The position numbers and the translations under genes are program-made. Below, one piece after another: positions 61,647 through 64,000 of a DNA stretch of 64,000 bases (position 1 is the stretch's first letter; each line of letters begins with the position of its first letter). The notes under the pieces are model-generated. The model had not been told where the DNA came from. It saw nothing but the letters and a program-made list of their open reading frames with translations, and ran no database searches. Source of the DNA: Alphaproteobacteria bacterium (lineage in GTDB: Bacteria > Pseudomonadota > Alphaproteobacteria > Thalassobaculales > Thalassobaculaceae); NCBI GenBank assembly GCA_024742275.1, contig JANSYS010000001.1, positions 310,001 through 374,000 of the forward strand. Reading direction: 5' to 3'.

Positions 61647-63422
61647 CTACAGCCCGTTGGACTGCAGCCACGCCTCCAAGAGCGTGACCTGCCAGAGCTT
61701 CGATCCGCCAAGAGGCGTGATCTGATCCTCCGGCCGGTCCAGGAGCTGGTCGACGAAACCACGATCGAACAGTTCCCGCTCCCGCGCCTTTGCGCTGTCC
61801 ATGATGCCGCGCACGTAGTCGAGCGTATCGCCCCGGATGTATTTCAGGGCCGGTACCGGGAAGTAGCCCTTAGGCCGGTCGATCACCTCGGAAGGGACGA
61901 TCTGGCGCGCCGCCTCCTTGAGGATGTGCTTGCCGCCATGCCCGGCCTTCAAGTCCGGCGGTATCTTCGCCGCGAGTTCCACCAATTCGTGATCGAGGAA
62001 AGGCACCCGGGCCTCCAGGCTCCAGGCCATCGTCATGTTGTCGACCCGTTTCACCGGATCGTCGACCAGCATTACCGTGGTATCGAGCCGCAGCGCCTTG
62101 TCCACGGCGGCACTCGCTCCCGGCTTGTCGAACATTTCCTCCACGAACTCGCCGGCGTGGTCGCCGTTTCGGAATCGCGGATGGACCGCCGACAGATATT
62201 CCGCGTGGGTGCGATCGCGAAAGAGCCGTGCATAGTCGGCCACGCCTGCGCCGTCCTCCATCAGCGGCGGATACCAGTGGTAGCCGCCGAAGACCTCGTC
62301 GGCCCCCTGACCCGACTGCACGACCTTCACATGCCGGGCGACTTCCTGGGACAGAAGATAGAAGCCGATGCAATCGTGGCTGACCATCGGCTCGGACATC
62401 GCCGCGATGCAACCGGGCAGGCTCGGCAACAGCCGCTCCCGGCTGTCGACCTGGATCTTGTGGTGGCGGGTACCGAACCGTTCGGCGATCACGTCGGAGT
62501 ACCTGAACTCATCGCCCTGTTCGTTCCCGACGCTTTCGAAGCCCACGCTGAAGGTGTCCAGGTCGCCTCCAGTCTGCTCCGCGACAAGGGCGGTGATCAT
62601 CGAACTGTCGACGCCGCCCGACAACAGCACGCCCACCGGAACGTCTGCGACGAGACGTCGGCGCACAGCGACACGCAGGGACTCGAGGACCCGGTCGCGC
62701 CATTCCTCTTCCGACACGCGCGCATCCTCGCCGGGCGTCCCGTAGACCGGCTCCCAGTAGCGACGCTGGGTCTCTTTGCCGTCGGCGGTGACGGTCATGG
62801 TGGTCGCGGGCGGGAGTTTGCGCACTCCCGAGACGATCGTGTAGGGCGCCGGAACGACGGCGTGGAAATTCATGTAGTGGTTCAGCGCCACGGGATCGAT
62901 GTCGGTGTCGACGCCGCCCGCGGCCAGAATGGCCTGCATGTTGGACGCAAAACGCAGTCCGCCGTTGACCCGCGCGAGATACAACGGCTTGATGCCAAGC
63001 CTGTCGCGCGCCAGCGTCAGGGTCCGCTTGCCGCGATCCCAGACGGCAAAGGCGAACATGCCGTGGAACCGCTCCACACAGGACTCTCCCCAGGCGTGGA
63101 ACGCCTTGAGGATCACCTCCGTGTCGCCGTCGCTGTAGAAGGTATACCCCTTGGCCTCGAGCTGCGGGCGCAGCTCCTTGTAGTTGTAGATCGCGCCGTT
63201 GAAGACGATCGTCAGGCCGAGCGCGGGGTCATGCATCGGCTGTTGCGCGCGGTCGGAAAGGTCGATGATCGACAGGCGTCGGTGGGCCAAGCCGATGCCG
63301 CTTTGAACATACGTACCCTGGGCATCCGGTCCCCTCGCCGCCATGGCCTCGGCCATCGACGACAACACGTCGAATGCAACAAACCCTCCGTCGAACTTCA
63401 GCTCGCCGGCTAAACCGCACAT
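61647..63422 (-). CDS. asnO: N-acetylglutaminylglutamine amidotransferase (asparagine synthetase family)
   Basis: The start is placed at ATG 63422 so that Cys2 (MCGLAGELKFDGG) becomes the N-terminal nucleophile; GGAG lies upstream. The 591-residue protein has an N-terminal glutaminase domain (RGPDAQGTY, VFNGAIYN) and a C-terminal synthetase domain with the pyrophosphatase loop LLSGGVDSSMI. It amidates N-acetylglutaminylglutamine to the osmoprotectant NAGGN, as shown for Sinorhizobium meliloti and Pseudomonas aeruginosa homologues. It heads the three-gene locus. Confidence 0.93.
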   Translation of the reverse strand: MCGLAGELKFDGGFVAFDVLSSMAEAMAARGPDAQGTYVQSGIGLAHRRLSIIDLSDRAQQPMHDPALGLTIVFNGAIYNYKELRPQLEAKGYTFYSDGDTEVILKAFHAWGESCVERFHGMFAFAVWDRGKRTLTLARDRLGIKPLYLARVNGGLRFASNMQAILAAGGVDTDIDPVALNHYMNFHAVVPAPYTIVSGVRKLPPATTMTVTADGKETQRRYWEPVYGTPGEDARVSEEEWRDRVLESLRVAVRRRLVADVPVGVLLSGGVDSSMITALVAEQTGGDLDTFSVGFESVGNEQGDEFRYSDVIAERFGTRHHKIQVDSRERLLPSLPGCIAAMSEPMVSHDCIGFYLLSQEVARHVKVVQSGQGADEVFGGYHWYPPLMEDGAGVADYARLFRDRTHAEYLSAVHPRFRNGDHAGEFVEEMFDKPGASAAVDKALRLDTTVMLVDDPVKRVDNMTMAWSLEARVPFLDHELVELAAKIPPDLKAGHGGKHILKEAARQIVPSEVIDRPKGYFPVPALKYIRGDTLDYVRGIMDSAKARERELFDRGFVDQLLDRPEDQITPLGGSKLWQVTLLEAWLQSNGL

Positions 63423-63633
63423 AGTCATCTCCAATTGTCGCGTTTGCGACAACATGGCAATTTTACGATAGTTTTCAAGGTTGCTGTCTTTGCCGACGCC
63501 TTCCGAGCGCATGGCTGCGCCTGCGGTGCCCGCAGCACACACTCCCGACATGCTGTACGCGGATGACGCGTACAGGCCGTTGATCTCCTGCAGTTCCCTG
63601 CGCTCGAGAAACCGGACGTCGGGTCGGACCGAA

Positions 63634-64000
63634 CTACGGCTGACGCGCGCGCTCCAGGACGGCGACGAAGAAACCGTCGGTACCCTCGCGATGCGGCGCC
63701 AGCGTGAGATACGGGCCCGTCGCCGGACAGGCTGCGCCGCCGATCGTCTCGGCCCAGACGCCGGCAATCGGCAGCACGGAGAACCGGTCGCTCTCGGCAA
63801 GGAAGCCCTCGACCACGTCCTCGTTCTCGGCGCGCAAGACCGAGCACGTAACGTAAATCACCCGTCCCCCGGGTTTCACCAGGCTCGCTGCGCGTTCGAG
63901 GATCGACCGCTGGGATCTGGTCAGCTCCGTGAGATCGTCAGCTCCGTAGCGCCATTTGGCATCCGGGTTGCGGCGCCATGTGCCGGTACCGGAACATGGA
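63634..64000 (-). CDS. RsmB/NOP-family rRNA cytosine-C5 methyltransferase, 5' part beyond window
   Basis: The frame enters from the window edge and ends at TAG 63634. The visible 120 residues contain PCSGTGTWRRNPD (motif IV) and the catalytic-cysteine motif VIYVTCSV, the two conserved cysteines of RNA m5C methyltransferases. Likely action is on 16S rRNA. The N-terminal part, needed to choose between RsmB and relatives, is missing. Confidence 0.88.
   Translation of the reverse strand, partial: PCSGTGTWRRNPDAKWRYGADDLTELTRSQRSILERAASLVKPGGRVIYVTCSVLRAENEDVVEGFLAESDRFSVLPIAGVWAETIGGAACPATGPYLTLAPHREGTDGFFVAVLERARQP

Noticed and set aside
1-64000. CRISPR arrays, insertion sequences, prophage or replication origin
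   Set aside because: I saw no regular short repeats with spacers, no transposase or integrase frames, no phage structural genes and no DnaA-box cluster.

Overview
The window is a high-GC chromosomal segment whose gene content fits an aerobic, probably marine or soil alphaproteobacterium. Supporting signs are a hom-glpX-recJ run, a class I PHA synthase, HutF, ChoXWV, a TAXI-type TRAP transporter, OpgH/OpgC and an N-acetylglutaminylglutamine amide (NAGGN) locus. A Rhodospirillales-like source is my best guess from content alone; no ribosomal marker is present to confirm it. No insertion sequence, integrase, prophage or CRISPR array was seen.

Layout. Positions 1-1480 hold a truncated serralysin-type metalloprotease and a small exported partner. 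Two tandem tRNA-Glu genes (1647-1899) border an AT-rich patch with an orphan gene (2267-2704). Next come a Tat-exported cyclase-family hydrolase, a COG0523 GTPase, and recJ, glpX and hom on the minus strand. An OmpA-type lipoprotein, an orphan gene, phaC and hutF follow. From 15271 to 25739 the minus strand carries an M81 metallopeptidase, an M48 protease, a small exported protein, a CHASE2 membrane protein, a TAXI-TRAP transporter and a chemoreceptor. From 26052 the urea transporter urtABCDE is read from a recognisable sigma-54 promoter. The minus strand then has choline uptake genes (choXWV) and a Liv-type ABC operon ending in an FAD amine oxidase-like gene. After 41 kb come a quinone oxidoreductase, an ATC hydrolase-like protein, a RibD-C/creatininase pair, opgH and opgC, a hydroxyproline epimerase-like enzyme, and a phospholipase D-VTT fusion followed by a broken EEP nuclease. 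The right end has a chemoreceptor with a duplicated CHASE3 sensor, a second M81 gene, a thioesterase, an SDR, the NAGGN locus with a broken ngg, and the C-terminal part of an RsmB-type methyltransferase.

How it fits together. The segment is rich in uptake and sensing of small nitrogenous and osmoprotective solutes: urea, choline, an unknown Liv substrate, NAGGN and osmoregulated glucans. All four solute-binding-protein genes are separated from their transporter genes by GC-rich hairpins, which suggests a shared way of making more binding protein than permease. Two genes look inactivated on the sequence given: an EEP nuclease stopped just before its last catalytic motif, and the NAGGN synthetase gene with an out-of-frame internal loss. 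No clearly new multi-gene system is proven. The best leads are the CHASE2/small exported protein/M48 protease cluster, the creatininase-RibD-C pair, and the serralysin with a cysteine cluster at its N-terminus.
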